Assembly (NCBI GenBank): GCA_016218805.1 | Contig: JACRCW010000085.1 | Span: 1-64,000 of the forward strand | Length of the DNA stretch: 64,000 nucleotides | Direction: 5' to 3' | DNA from: Deltaproteobacteria bacterium | Lineage (GTDB): Bacteria; Myxococcota; JACRCW01 | Shown: piece after piece, positions 16,428 to 25,119 of the stretch | Numbering within the stretch: position 1 is the stretch's first letter | Layout of the letters: every line of letters starts with the position of its first letter | Notes under the pieces: model-generated | Told to the model about the DNA's origin: nothing | Database searches by the model: none | The model's input: only the letters and a program-made list of their open reading frames with translations | Program-made: the position numbers and the translations under genes

Positions 16428-16826
16428 CGGGCCGCCGGCGTCCGCCGGGGGTGGGCAGCGCACGCGCGTGTCCACCGGCCGGGGCAGCCAGGCAAAGAAC
16501 CACACGGCCACGCCGGAGAACGTCACCAGCGCGGCGGCCACCAGGCCGGCGCTGAAGGCCAATCCCACCGCCAGCAGGCCCATGCGGCGGGTGACGGGGT
16601 CCTCCGCGCGCTCCCACACGCCCAGCGCACCGACGAGCAGCCCGGTGCCGGACACCAGGCCCAGTCCCGTCCCGGCGGCCATCATCATGGTGCCCAGCTG
16701 CGGCAGGCCGCTGGCGGACGTCCCCGGGCGGGTGGGCGGGGGCGGCGGTCCCTCCACGCACCGCGGTGCCGCGGACGCCGTGGACGCAACGCCGAGCAGC
16801 AACACCAGCATGGGGGCGCGGAGCAT
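16419..16826 (-). CDS. Small exported or membrane protein
   Basis: From ATG 16826 the 135-residue protein has a signal peptide (MLVLLLGVASTASA), a proline-rich mature start, and two hydrophobic glycine/alanine segments (about residues 45-70 and 80-115). No family is recognised. It starts four bases after the glycosyltransferase gene on the same strand, so it is probably its operon partner in the envelope. Confidence 0.6.
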   Translation of the reverse strand: MLRAPMLVLLLGVASTASAAPRCVEGPPPPPTRPGTSASGLPQLGTMMMAAGTGLGLVSGTGLLVGALGVWERAEDPVTRRMGLLAVGLAFSAGLVAAALVTFSGVAVWFFAWLPRPVDTRVRCPPPADAGGPSG

Positions 16827-16830
16827 GGGT

Positions 16831-18000
16831 TCACTCTCCCCGGGAGGCGCGGGCCTGGTCCAGCAGCCAGCGCGCCATGTCGCGGGCGGCCTCCGGGCGG
16901 GTGAGCGCGCGCGCGGCGTCACCGGCGGCGCGGCGCGCGGCGGCGTCAGACAGCAATCCCTGCACGGCCAGCGCGGCGGCCTCCGCGCTGCCCAACGCCA
17001 CGCGCCCTGCGCCGCTGCTCCGCACCAGCTCCACGTTGCCCGCCTCCTGGCCCGGCAGCGCATCCACCAGCACCACGGGCACGCCCAGCGCCCACGCCTC
17101 AAACACCGTCCCCGGGCCCGCCTTGGTGGCCACCACGTCCGAGGCGGCCATGAGCGTGGGCATCTGCTCGCAGAAGCCCCAGACCTTCAGGCGCCCGCCG
17201 GCGTCCCCCAGCGCGCGCAACGCCGCTTCGCCTGACGGGTTGCGCCCCGCCACGGCCAGCACCGCCGGCGCACCCGGGAGGTCCAGGAAGGCGCGGGCCA
17301 GGGCGGGGAGCGCACCCACGCCTTCGCCGCCGCCGGTGAGCAGCACGGCGTGCGCGTCCGCCGGGATGGACAGCGCGGCGCGGGCCTGGTGCCGGGACGG
17401 CGGGTCACGCAGGAAGCGCGGGTGGATGGGCTGGCCGCTGAGGCGCACGGTGTCCGCCGGTGCGCCGCAGGCCACGGCGCGGTCCCGCGCTTCCGGCGTG
17501 GCCACAAAGGTGATGTCCGCGCCCGGTTCAATCCACGAAGGATGGAAGGTCACCGGGTCCGTGATGACAATGCCGAAGGGGATGCGGCGGCCGCGTTCGC
17601 GCTCCCAGGCCAGGCGGGCGGCGTGGCAGGCCTGGCTGATGAGGGGGTGGGTGGAGAGGACGGCATCCGGCAGCGTGCGGTCCAGGTAGCGCAGCGTGCG
17701 GTGGCGGACGGTGGCCAGGGCCACGGTGTTCACGGCGTGCCACAGCGGCGCGCGCCCCCCCGTGGCAAACGCGGCAAACATCCCGCCCCACAGCCACGGC
17801 ACGGTCCGCACAATGGGGCCGTACAGGCCCACCACCGCGCGCCAGAACGGCGCCATCTCCGCGATGATGTCCACCACGCGCACGTCAGCGGAGGGGTCCA
17901 GCAGGCCCACCTCCGCGGCGATGGCCTGCGCGGCCGCGCGGTGTCCGCCGCCGGTGTCACTCATCAGCAGCTGCAGCCGCAGGGGGGAGGTGGCGGTCAC
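16831..18000 (-). CDS. MGDG synthase/processive diacylglycerol glycosyltransferase-like (GT28)
   Basis: Family members add hexose to diacylglycerol at the cytoplasmic membrane face. The N-terminal MSDTGGGHRAAA is the glycine/histidine signature of MGDG synthases and UgtP; WLWGGMFAAF and VLSTHPLISQA follow in the acceptor domain, and the donor domain has LLTGGGEGVGAL, VWGFCEQMPTLMAASDVVATKAGPGT and PGQEAGN near the end, matching GT28 proteins. I chose GTG 18000; the first residues upstream read as non-coding. The product of 389 residues is of typical length. Glycolipids of this kind may replace phospholipids under phosphate limitation; that is family knowledge. Confidence 0.85.
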   Translation of the reverse strand: MTATSPLRLQLLMSDTGGGHRAAAQAIAAEVGLLDPSADVRVVDIIAEMAPFWRAVVGLYGPIVRTVPWLWGGMFAAFATGGRAPLWHAVNTVALATVRHRTLRYLDRTLPDAVLSTHPLISQACHAARLAWERERGRRIPFGIVITDPVTFHPSWIEPGADITFVATPEARDRAVACGAPADTVRLSGQPIHPRFLRDPPSRHQARAALSIPADAHAVLLTGGGEGVGALPALARAFLDLPGAPAVLAVAGRNPSGEAALRALGDAGGRLKVWGFCEQMPTLMAASDVVATKAGPGTVFEAWALGVPVVLVDALPGQEAGNVELVRSSGAGRVALGSAEAAALAVQGLLSDAAARRAAGDAARALTRPEAARDMARWLLDQARASRGE

Positions 18001-18171
18001 GGGCGCGCTTCTACCCGGCGCAGGCGGGCACGCACACCCGCCACGCCGTGCAGTCCACCCGATGCATCCTGCAGCGCCGGCCTCCTTGCCCCGGGCGCGT
18101 GGGCGCTGGCACAACAGGTCTTCCCGGCGTGGAACGGCAGTTGCTCGACGCGGGTGACCCCGGAGGTACTC

Positions 18172-20406
18172 GTGGCGCGCGCGTGGGCATGGGTGGTGGT
18201 CCCCTTGAGCGTGCTGGCCGTGGCCGCCGCGGACGGGGGGCCGGTGGCGTCAGAGGCGTTCACGGCGGCGCGCCTGCTGGTGCGCGAAGGCCGCTTTGAG
18301 GCGGCCCGGGACAAGCTGGCCGCAGCGGGGATGCTGGAGCCGCGGGCGGAACCGGCGGCGCACGCGGGACTGGTGGGCGCACTGCAGGCGGCGCTGGGGC
18401 GGCCGGACCTGGCGCGCGTGGCGTTTGAGAAGGTGGCGCAGCGGGCGGGGGCCCCGCCGTGGGCGCGCGCCATGGTGGATCTGCACCGGCTGGAGGCGTG
18501 CGGGAATGACTGCGCGGGGATTGGGGTGGACCTGCTGGTGGTGGAGCGGCTGCCGGTGGCGGCGCAGACGCGGTACCTGCGGGCGCTGCATTCGGCGGGG
18601 CGCGCTGAGACAACCGCGCTGGCCGCGCGCGTGCTGGCGCGCGCGCCGTGGACGGTGAAGGAGCTGCCGCCGTCCGACCGCGCTGACCTGCTGGGTGCGG
18701 TCCACGCCGCGCTGGCAACGCGCAAGGACGGCGGCGAGGGTCAGGCGTTGCAGCGCTGGGCGTGGGAGAACCTGCCCGCCGAACCCGCGGTGTTCCCGGT
18801 GCTGCGTGAGGTGGATGACCTGGCGCTGGCCGGGACGCTGGGGGACGGGCCCGCGGTGCGCCACCTGGAAGCGCTGTTGGAGGGCAACGCCAACGAGCCC
18901 GCCGCGGCGTTTGGGACGCTGCTGTGCCGCGGCGCGGTGGTGGAGAAGAACCGCGCGTGCCCGGCGATCAAGGAGGCCACGCTCGCGTGCCGCGCGGCGT
19001 TTGCCGTGGGGAAGGCGCAGCGGCAGGCGCGGGCGTACCGCGCCGCGGAGGGCACGCTGGCGGTGGTGGCGGCGCGGTGCGCGGAGCAGGCGCCGCGCGC
19101 GCGCTTTCTGCTGGGCAAGGCGGTGGCCGCGCAGTCCGGCGGCGCGGCCCGCGCCATCCGCGGGTTTGAGGAGCTGGCCAAAAAGCACCCGGAGCACCGC
19201 CTGGCGGATGACGCGCTGGTGACCGCGGGCCAGCTGTCCCTGCGCGTGGGCAAGCCGGCACGGCGCTACTGGCAGCAGGTGCTGGACGCGCATCCCGCGG
19301 GTGACCAGGCGCCGGAAGCAGCGTGGTGGCTGGCGTGGGCGGCGCGGCTGCAAGGCAAGGGTGACGACGCGGCGGCACGGCTGGACGCGATGAAGGCGGG
19401 CCTCGCGGAGACCGCGCCGCTGGCGTGGCGGCGGGCACTGTATTGGCGGGCGCGCGTGGAGCCGGACGAGGCGCGGCGGTGGGCGCTGCTGCGGGACGTG
19501 GTGGAGCGGCAGCCGCAGTCCTACGAAGCGGGCCTGGCGCGCGGCGTGCTCACGCGCGCCGGCCGCGAGCTGCCGGTGTTTGACGCGTGGAGGGGCGAGG
19601 TCACGCCCCCGTCGCCGGGCCCGCGCGACGATTTCATTGACGCGGCCGCGTGGCTGGAAGAGGCCGGACTGGACGAGGACGGCGCATGGCTGCTCCGCGA
19701 GTCACCCGCGTGGAGCGCCCCGGCGGGGGCTTCCGTCGACGGGGGAACGGGCCCCGCCGCAGGGCTGTGGCTGCCGTGGCGGCTGCTGGAGCTGGGCGAT
19801 GCGCCGTTCGTGTCGCGCTGGGTGAGACTGCGCCACGCCGCGGAGCTGCGCGCCACCCCGGCGGCGGCCACGCGCGTGCACTGGCGCCTCGCCTACCCGC
19901 AGGCACATACGCCGGCGCTGGAAGACGCTGCCGCGGCGGAGAAGCTCCCCGCCGCGCTGCTGTACGCGCTGGCGCGCGAGGAAAGCGCGTTTGATGCGCG
20001 CGTCACCTCGTGGGCCGGGGCGATTGGGCTCACCCAGCTGATGCCCGCCACCGCGCAGATGGAGGCCCGCGCCCTGGGACTGCCCCCGCCGTCCAACGTG
20101 TCCCTGCTGGACCCCGCCCTCAATGCCCGCCTCGGCGCCGCACACCTCGCCCGCCACCTGCGCGAGTTCAACGGCAGCGTGGCGCTGGCCCTGGCGGCGT
20201 ACAACGCCGGACCGGGCAACGTGCGCGCCTGGCTCAAACGGATGGGACAACTCCCGCTGGACGAGTTTGTGGAGATGATCCCGATTGACGAGACGCGCGG
20301 GTACGTGAAGCGCGTGATGGAGACCTGGGGGATCTACCGCCTGGTGCGCGGTGAAGGGCCCCTGGTGCTGCCCGCCAGCCCGACGGACCGATCCGTGGAA
20401 CCCTGA
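18172..20406 (+). CDS. Soluble lytic transglycosylase (SLT) with TPR-like N-domain
   Basis: The enzyme cuts the glycan strand of peptidoglycan in the periplasm, forming 1,6-anhydro ends. GTG 18172 has GGAGG five bases upstream and leads into a hydrophobic signal (WVVVPLSVLAVAAA). Residues ~30-560 are repeated helical pairs, as in Slt70. The catalytic domain near residue 595-700 shows REESAFD (Glu ~604), GAIGLTQLMPATA and ALAAYNAGPGNV, all diagnostic. The length (744 aa) fits Slt70-like enzymes. The start is 171 bp from the divergent glycosyltransferase gene. Confidence 0.92.
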   Translation: MARAWAWVVVPLSVLAVAAADGGPVASEAFTAARLLVREGRFEAARDKLAAAGMLEPRAEPAAHAGLVGALQAALGRPDLARVAFEKVAQRAGAPPWARAMVDLHRLEACGNDCAGIGVDLLVVERLPVAAQTRYLRALHSAGRAETTALAARVLARAPWTVKELPPSDRADLLGAVHAALATRKDGGEGQALQRWAWENLPAEPAVFPVLREVDDLALAGTLGDGPAVRHLEALLEGNANEPAAAFGTLLCRGAVVEKNRACPAIKEATLACRAAFAVGKAQRQARAYRAAEGTLAVVAARCAEQAPRARFLLGKAVAAQSGGAARAIRGFEELAKKHPEHRLADDALVTAGQLSLRVGKPARRYWQQVLDAHPAGDQAPEAAWWLAWAARLQGKGDDAAARLDAMKAGLAETAPLAWRRALYWRARVEPDEARRWALLRDVVERQPQSYEAGLARGVLTRAGRELPVFDAWRGEVTPPSPGPRDDFIDAAAWLEEAGLDEDGAWLLRESPAWSAPAGASVDGGTGPAAGLWLPWRLLELGDAPFVSRWVRLRHAAELRATPAAATRVHWRLAYPQAHTPALEDAAAAEKLPAALLYALAREESAFDARVTSWAGAIGLTQLMPATAQMEARALGLPPPSNVSLLDPALNARLGAAHLARHLREFNGSVALALAAYNAGPGNVRAWLKRMGQLPLDEFVEMIPIDETRGYVKRVMETWGIYRLVRGEGPLVLPASPTDRSVEP

Positions 20407-20446
20407 GCGCCCCGGAGGATGGGCCGGACCGGAAGATGAGTCGGCG

Positions 20447-20464
20447 GCCGGCGGGGACGCCGGC
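20447..20464. terminator. GC hairpin between convergent genes
   Basis: GCCGGCG-GGGA-CGCCGGC forms a 7-bp stem with a 4-base loop in the 74-bp gap between the transglycosylase and the convergent FAH gene. There is no T-run; a bidirectional terminator role is inferred from position. Confidence 0.45.
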
Positions 20465-20480
20465 CCCACAGGTCCTTGTT

Positions 20481-21485
20481 TCATGCCGCGGACGGGGCCA
20501 CGCGATTGCGCAACACCCCCAGCCGCTCCACCTCCAACTCCACCACGTCTCCATCCGCCAGGTACCGGTCCGTCTCCAACCCGCACCCGCCACCCACCGT
20601 CCCCGAGCCCAGGAACTCGCCAGGGTGCAGCGTTTCGTCCTGCGATACGTACGCGATCAGCCGCTCGAACCGGTGGTGCATTGTCGCGCTCGACCCGCGC
20701 GAACGCTCCTCCCCGTTCACCCGCGCCACCATCGACAATGCGTACGGATCGCCCACCTCGTCCGGCGTCACCAGCCACGGACCCATGGCGTTGCCCGTGT
20801 CAAAGTCCTTCCCCTTGGCCGGCCCCAGCCGCCCGCGCATCTCCCGCATCTGGATGTCGCGCGCGGAGAAATCGTTGAAAACCGTGAAGCCCGCCACGTG
20901 CAACCGCGCGTCACCCTCCGTGATGTCCCGCCCCGCACGCCCGATGTACACGCCGAACTCCAACTCGTAGTCCAGCTTGCGGCTGCCCCGCGGCCGCCGC
21001 ACCTCCGCCTCCGGCCCCACGACGGAGAACGGGTTGCTCTTGTAGTAGACCGGGCGCTCGTACCACACGCGCGGCGGGCCAATCAGCGGCCGCCCCACCA
21101 CCCGCTCCACCGCGGCGTCCAACCACGCCAGCGGCGGAAACGCCCAGGACACCACCGTCCGCGTGGCCTGCGTGACGTGCTGCTCAAACGCCATGCAGTC
21201 CCGGATGGACCGCGGGCGCGGCACCGGCGCCAGCAGGCGGACCGTTGCCAGCGGTACCCGCGCCGCCTCCAGGTCCATGCGCGCGCGTTCCACCAGCGCC
21301 CGGGACTCGTCCATGGCGGCGGTGCCACCGTCCAGCAGCGCCAGCATGTCCTGGAAATGCGGGCGCGGTCCGCCGTGCTGCAGCTCGCACGCGCGCTGCA
21401 GGTCCACCACCGTCACGTCATCCACCAGCGCGCCAATGCGGGAGGCGGCGTCACCCGTCCGGGGAACAAAGGTCACCAGCTTCAT
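20481..21485 (-). CDS. Fumarylacetoacetate hydrolase family protein
   Basis: The 334-residue protein has the FAH fold marks: YYKSNPFSVVGP, LDYELEFGVYIG (the E..E metal ligands), FTVFNDFSARDIQ (Asp ligand), GPAKGKDFDTGNAMGPWLVTPDE, and the tail LHPGEFLGSGTVGGGCGLE. Members hydrolyse C-C bonds in aromatic breakdown products or act on related 2-keto acids; the substrate here is not decided. The N-terminal ~90 residues resemble the small cap domain. It is divergent from OsmC with only 44 bp between starts. Confidence 0.88.
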   Translation of the reverse strand: MKLVTFVPRTGDAASRIGALVDDVTVVDLQRACELQHGGPRPHFQDMLALLDGGTAAMDESRALVERARMDLEAARVPLATVRLLAPVPRPRSIRDCMAFEQHVTQATRTVVSWAFPPLAWLDAAVERVVGRPLIGPPRVWYERPVYYKSNPFSVVGPEAEVRRPRGSRKLDYELEFGVYIGRAGRDITEGDARLHVAGFTVFNDFSARDIQMREMRGRLGPAKGKDFDTGNAMGPWLVTPDEVGDPYALSMVARVNGEERSRGSSATMHHRFERLIAYVSQDETLHPGEFLGSGTVGGGCGLETDRYLADGDVVELEVERLGVLRNRVAPSAA

Positions 21486-21497
21486 GGGCGGGGCACG

Positions 21498-21519
21498 CTA
21501 CCACGACGGGCCGTGGTAG
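21498..21519. promoter_or_regulatory. Inverted repeat between divergent FAH and OsmC genes
   Basis: CTACCACG and CGTGGTAG are perfect 8-bp arms six bases apart. The repeat fills the middle of a 44-bp gap between two divergent start codons, a place where a shared operator would block both genes. Confidence 0.45.
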
Positions 21520-21529
21520 AAGCCGGGCC

Positions 21530-21979
21530 ATGACGCAGCACCGGGTCACGGTTCGGTGGGAGCGTGCGGGCGGTGATTTCTCGCCCGCCGCGTTTGACCC
21601 CTCCCACCAATGGCTGACCGACGGGGGCGTGCGCATCGCCGCCAGTTCCGCGCCGGCGCTGCAGGGCATGCGCGCGCGGCTGAATCCGCAGGAGGCGCTG
21701 GTGGCGGCGCTGGCTTCGTCACACATGCTGGCGTTCCTGGCCGTGGCCGCGCAGGAGCGCCTGGTGGTGGACCACTACGAGGACAGCGCCACCGGCGCGC
21801 TGGAGAACGACGCCGACGGGAAACCCTGGCTGGCGCACGCGGTGCTCCGGCCGCGCGTGACCTGGGCCCCCGGCAGCGGCGCCGGGGCCACGCTGCTGTC
21901 CCTGCTGCACCACCGCGCCCACGGCGAGTCCATCATCGCCCGCAGCGTGCGGACCGCCGTCACGGTGGAACCCGCGTGA
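21530..21979 (+). CDS. OsmC-family peroxiredoxin-like protein
   Basis: The 149-residue product matches OsmC/Ohr-like proteins: VRWERAGGDFS at the start, LNPQEALVAALASSHMLAFLAVAA as the central helix and a C-terminal VRTAVTVEP. OsmC proteins reduce organic hydroperoxides with two cysteines; here the first cysteine position reads SSHMLAF, without Cys, and no cysteine occurs in the chain, so peroxidase activity is doubtful. ATG 21530 begins 44 bp from the divergent gene. The kinase gene follows seven bases downstream. Confidence 0.75.
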   Translation: MTQHRVTVRWERAGGDFSPAAFDPSHQWLTDGGVRIAASSAPALQGMRARLNPQEALVAALASSHMLAFLAVAAQERLVVDHYEDSATGALENDADGKPWLAHAVLRPRVTWAPGSGAGATLLSLLHHRAHGESIIARSVRTAVTVEPA

Positions 21980-21986
21980 GCGCGCC

Positions 21987-23912
21987 ATGAGCGCCGGTGC
22001 CGCCCTTGCCTGCCTGCTGGCGGCCGCCCCCGCGCCACTGCCCGCAGACGGTGACCCCGTCCCGCTGGGCCACTTCATGACCTACCTGGAGGACAAAGAG
22101 GCCACGTTCACGGCGGAAGACGTCCAAGCGCGCCGCGCTGCATTCCGGCACTGGGCCGACGACCAGCCGCGGTTTGGCTTCACGCGCTCTGCGTACTGGC
22201 TGCGCGTGACACTGCGCGGTGACACGCGGGACCGGGACACGCTGCTGGAGCTGACCTACCCGCTGCACGACGAGGTGCTGCTGCACGCGTCCACGCCGGA
22301 CGGTCCGGAACGCGTGCAGCGCTCCGGCCTGGCGGTCCCTTTTGCCCAGCGCGAAATCCCCGATCCGCACCTGCTGTTCCCCGTGCACGTGCCCGCCGGT
22401 GTGGACGTGGACCTGCTGATGCGCGTGCGGTCACAGAGTGCGCTGCTGCTGGCCGCCCGGCTGTGGGACCGCGAGGCGTTTGCGCGCTACCAGCACCACA
22501 ACCGCTTCTGGAAGGGCCTGCTGTACGGCGTGCTGCTGGCCGCCGTCCTGTACAGCCTCGCCGTGTGGTGGACCGTGCGGGATCCGTCCCACACCTGGTT
22601 TGTGGGGTTCCTGTCCGCGGTGATGCTGCTAGAGGCGTCCCTGGACGGTACCGCGTACGAATACCTGTGGCCCGGCACGCCGTGGCTGGCCCGGCATTCC
22701 ATCCCGTTCTTTGTAGCGCTTACCGCCCTGGGCGCGCTGGTGTTCACGCGCTCCTTCATGACCACAGCGGTGACCGCGCCGCGGCATGACCGCTGGCTGC
22801 TGGGGGTGATGGCGCTGGACAGCGTGGTGCTGCCGCTGTCACTGGTGATGGACTACCTGTGGGCGGTGCGCTCGTCGGTGGCGCTGGGGGTGCTGTCGCT
22901 GGCCGCTGCCACGCTGACCGCGCTGGAGTGCCGGCGCCGCCACGTGGTGTTTGCCGGCGTGTTCCTGCTGGCGCTGGGCGTGCTGTTTGGTGGCGTGGCC
23001 GCCGCGGTGGTGGGACCGTTCTTCAGCATCCCGTCCTCCCCGCTGACGGAGCACGGCCTGCAGGTGGGCTCCGCGGTGGTGGCGTTGATGTTCACCATGG
23101 GGCTGGGCCAGCGGCTGTCCGCGGCGGAGCGCGCCACGCGTGAAGCGCAGCAGGCGCTCAACCGGCGGCTGGAGGAGCAGGTGGCCGCGCGGACCGTGGA
23201 ACTGGAGCAGAAGAACCGCGAACTGGCCGACCTCAACGTGCGCAAGGACGCGCTGGTGGCGACGGTGAGCCATGACTTCCGCTCGCCGCTGGCCACCATC
23301 CGGCAGAACGTGCAGACCCTGCTGCGTGACCTGGGCATCATGGACGAGGCCGATGCGCGGCAGTTCCTGGAGGCGATTGGCCGCCAGGAAGCGCGGCTGA
23401 CGGCGATGTGCACCAACCTGCTGGACCTGGCGCGCCTGCGCGGCCGCGCGCTGGCGCGGCAGCGCGTGGACCTGGTGCAGGTGGCGCGCAGCATCCTGGA
23501 CACGGTGGAACCGCGCGCCCGTGCGGCGGGCGTCTCCGTGGCGCTGCACACGGCGCAGGACGTTCCGCACGTGCTGGGTGAGGGCGAGCGCCTGGAGCAA
23601 TTGCTGCAGAACCTGGTGGACAACGCGCTGCGCTTCACTCCGCGCGGTGGCCGCGTAGACGTGCACGTGGAGCACGCCGACGGCAAGGCGCTGTTGCGCG
23701 TGGCGGATACCGGCTGCGGTATTCCGCACCAGCACCTGGGCCAGTTGTTTGAACCGTTCTTCCAGGTCCCCAGCCAGTCACACGCGGGTCAGGGCAGCGG
23801 GCTGGGCCTGGCCATTGTGGCCGCGGTGGCACAGGCGCACGGTGGCCGCGTGGACGTGGACAGCGCGGAGGGCCGCGGCACCACCTTCCGCGTGGAGATC
23901 CCCGCAGCCTGA
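21987..23912 (+). CDS. 7TMR-DISM-type sensor histidine kinase
   Basis: This 641-residue membrane kinase starts with a signal, then an extracellular 7TMR-DISM-like beta domain (about 25-170; FGFTRSAYWLRVTL is its typical motif). Seven membrane segments follow (about 175-375) and then a coiled coil. The HisKA domain has the phosphoacceptor in VATVSHDFRSPLATI (His ~428). The ATPase domain shows the N box LLQNLVDNALRF, G1 ADTGCGIP and G2 GSGLGLAIV. No receiver is fused and no regulator gene is adjacent. It may form an operon with osmC. The ligand is unknown. Confidence 0.9.
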   Translation: MSAGAALACLLAAAPAPLPADGDPVPLGHFMTYLEDKEATFTAEDVQARRAAFRHWADDQPRFGFTRSAYWLRVTLRGDTRDRDTLLELTYPLHDEVLLHASTPDGPERVQRSGLAVPFAQREIPDPHLLFPVHVPAGVDVDLLMRVRSQSALLLAARLWDREAFARYQHHNRFWKGLLYGVLLAAVLYSLAVWWTVRDPSHTWFVGFLSAVMLLEASLDGTAYEYLWPGTPWLARHSIPFFVALTALGALVFTRSFMTTAVTAPRHDRWLLGVMALDSVVLPLSLVMDYLWAVRSSVALGVLSLAAATLTALECRRRHVVFAGVFLLALGVLFGGVAAAVVGPFFSIPSSPLTEHGLQVGSAVVALMFTMGLGQRLSAAERATREAQQALNRRLEEQVAARTVELEQKNRELADLNVRKDALVATVSHDFRSPLATIRQNVQTLLRDLGIMDEADARQFLEAIGRQEARLTAMCTNLLDLARLRGRALARQRVDLVQVARSILDTVEPRARAAGVSVALHTAQDVPHVLGEGERLEQLLQNLVDNALRFTPRGGRVDVHVEHADGKALLRVADTGCGIPHQHLGQLFEPFFQVPSQSHAGQGSGLGLAIVAAVAQAHGGRVDVDSAEGRGTTFRVEIPAA

Positions 23913-23914
23913 CC

Positions 23915-24703
23915 TCAGGACCGCGGTCGCGTCGCCTCAATCGTCGCCGACGCGACGAATTGCTCCGCGCCCGAACCCGGGAACCACTCCGCAATGAACG
24001 CGCGGCTCTCCTCCTTCACGTCGATCCGGATGTCCGTGAACCCCGCGCGGGTGAGCAGCGCGGTGAGTTCATCCACACCGGCGGCGCCGGCGATGCACCC
24101 GGTCAGCGCCGTGGTGTCCTGCGCCAGCGACGGGGGGAGCGGCGACGTGCGCACCACGTCGCTGATGGCCAACCGTCCTCCAGGCTTCAACACGCGGAAC
24201 GCGTCGCGGAACACGGCGGCCTTGTCCGGGCTGAGGTTGATGACGCAGTTGGAGAGGATGACGTCCACGCTCGCGTCCGCCACCGGGAGATGCTCAATCT
24301 CGCCAAGCCGGAACTGCACGTTGGTGGCCCCCAGGGAGGCAGCGTTTGCCCGTGCCTTGGACACCATCTCCGGCGTCATGTCCACGCCAATGACGGACCC
24401 GGTGGACCCCACGCGCTTCGCGGCGAGGAAGCAGTCAAACCCGCCGCCAGCGCCCAGGTCCAGCACGGTCTCGCCTTCGCGCAGCGCAGCGATGGCCTGG
24501 GGGTTGCCGCAGCCCAGTCCCATGTTTGCGCCGTCAGGAACCGCGGCCAGGTCCTCCGGCGAGTAACCAATCGCCAGACTCGCCTGTGGCGCCGGCGCCG
24601 CACAGCATCCGGGTGCGCAACAGGAACCCCCGGCTGACGTTGCCACCTCTGCGTACTGCGCGCGCACCGCAGCGCGCACCTCGTCCTTGTTGGTCCCGTT
24701 CAT
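23915..24703 (-). CDS. arsM: Arsenite S-adenosylmethionine methyltransferase
   Basis: ArsM methylates As(III) to methylated and volatile arsenicals. The 262-residue protein has an N-terminal CCAPGCC cysteine group, then VPDGANMGLGCGNP with the conserved arsenic cysteine, the SAM loop VLDLGAGGGFDCFLAA, and VILSNCVINLSPDK carrying the second active cysteine, followed by GCIAGA, the third. AGGAGG lies seven bases before ATG 24703, which overlaps the arsC stop. It is the last gene of the ars operon. Confidence 0.95.
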   Translation of the reverse strand: MNGTNKDEVRAAVRAQYAEVATSAGGSCCAPGCCAAPAPQASLAIGYSPEDLAAVPDGANMGLGCGNPQAIAALREGETVLDLGAGGGFDCFLAAKRVGSTGSVIGVDMTPEMVSKARANAASLGATNVQFRLGEIEHLPVADASVDVILSNCVINLSPDKAAVFRDAFRVLKPGGRLAISDVVRTSPLPPSLAQDTTALTGCIAGAAGVDELTALLTRAGFTDIRIDVKEESRAFIAEWFPGSGAEQFVASATIEATRPRS

Positions 24704-25119
24704 CAGCGCACCTCCTGTTGGCCAAAGCGTTCAATCAATCCGCGCAGCGTGTCGCGCGCGGTGCGGAATCGCGCGAGCATGTCGTCGCGCGTCAATGATG
24801 GGTCGGTGCTCGCGGGGTCGGGGATGGGCCAGTGCAGCCGCCGCGCCTTCCCCAGGAAGACCGGGCACACCTCCTCTGCGCACAGCGTGATCACCGTGTC
24901 CACGCTGGCCGGGTCAATCTCGTTCACCGACTTGGAACGGTGTGCCGTGAGGTCCACGCCCATCTCGCGCATCACCTCAATGGCCCAGGGGTTCACGCTG
25001 GACGGCGCGCTGCCGGCGCTCTGTACGCGCACGCGGTCACCCCACAACTGGCGCCCCAGTCCCTCCGCCATCTGGCTGCGCGCGGAATTCGCCACGCACA
25101 GGAACAGCACGCTCTTCAT
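24703..25119 (-). CDS. arsC: Arsenate reductase, thioredoxin-coupled (low-MW phosphatase fold)
   Basis: ArsC reduces arsenate to arsenite for export. The chain begins [17 protein letters not shown], the CX5R phosphatase loop of this family, and continues with THRSK.. and [12 protein letters not shown], whose two cysteines form the relay disulfide with the first; DPAST is the acidic loop. The product is 138 residues from ATG 25119, preceded by GGAGG at five bases. It overlaps acr3 by four bases, so the pair is translationally coupled. Confidence 0.95.
   Translation of the reverse strand: MKSVLFLCVANSARSQMAEGLGRQLWGDRVRVQSAGSAPSSVNPWAIEVMREMGVDLTAHRSKSVNEIDPASVDTVITLCAEEVCPVFLGKARRLHWPIPDPASTDPSLTRDDMLARFRTARDTLRGLIERFGQQEVR

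Noticed and set aside
16826..17102. Longer start for the small membrane protein
   Set aside because: The upstream part overlaps the glycosyltransferase in another frame and is arginine/tryptophan-rich shadow sequence; the signal peptide starts at 16826.
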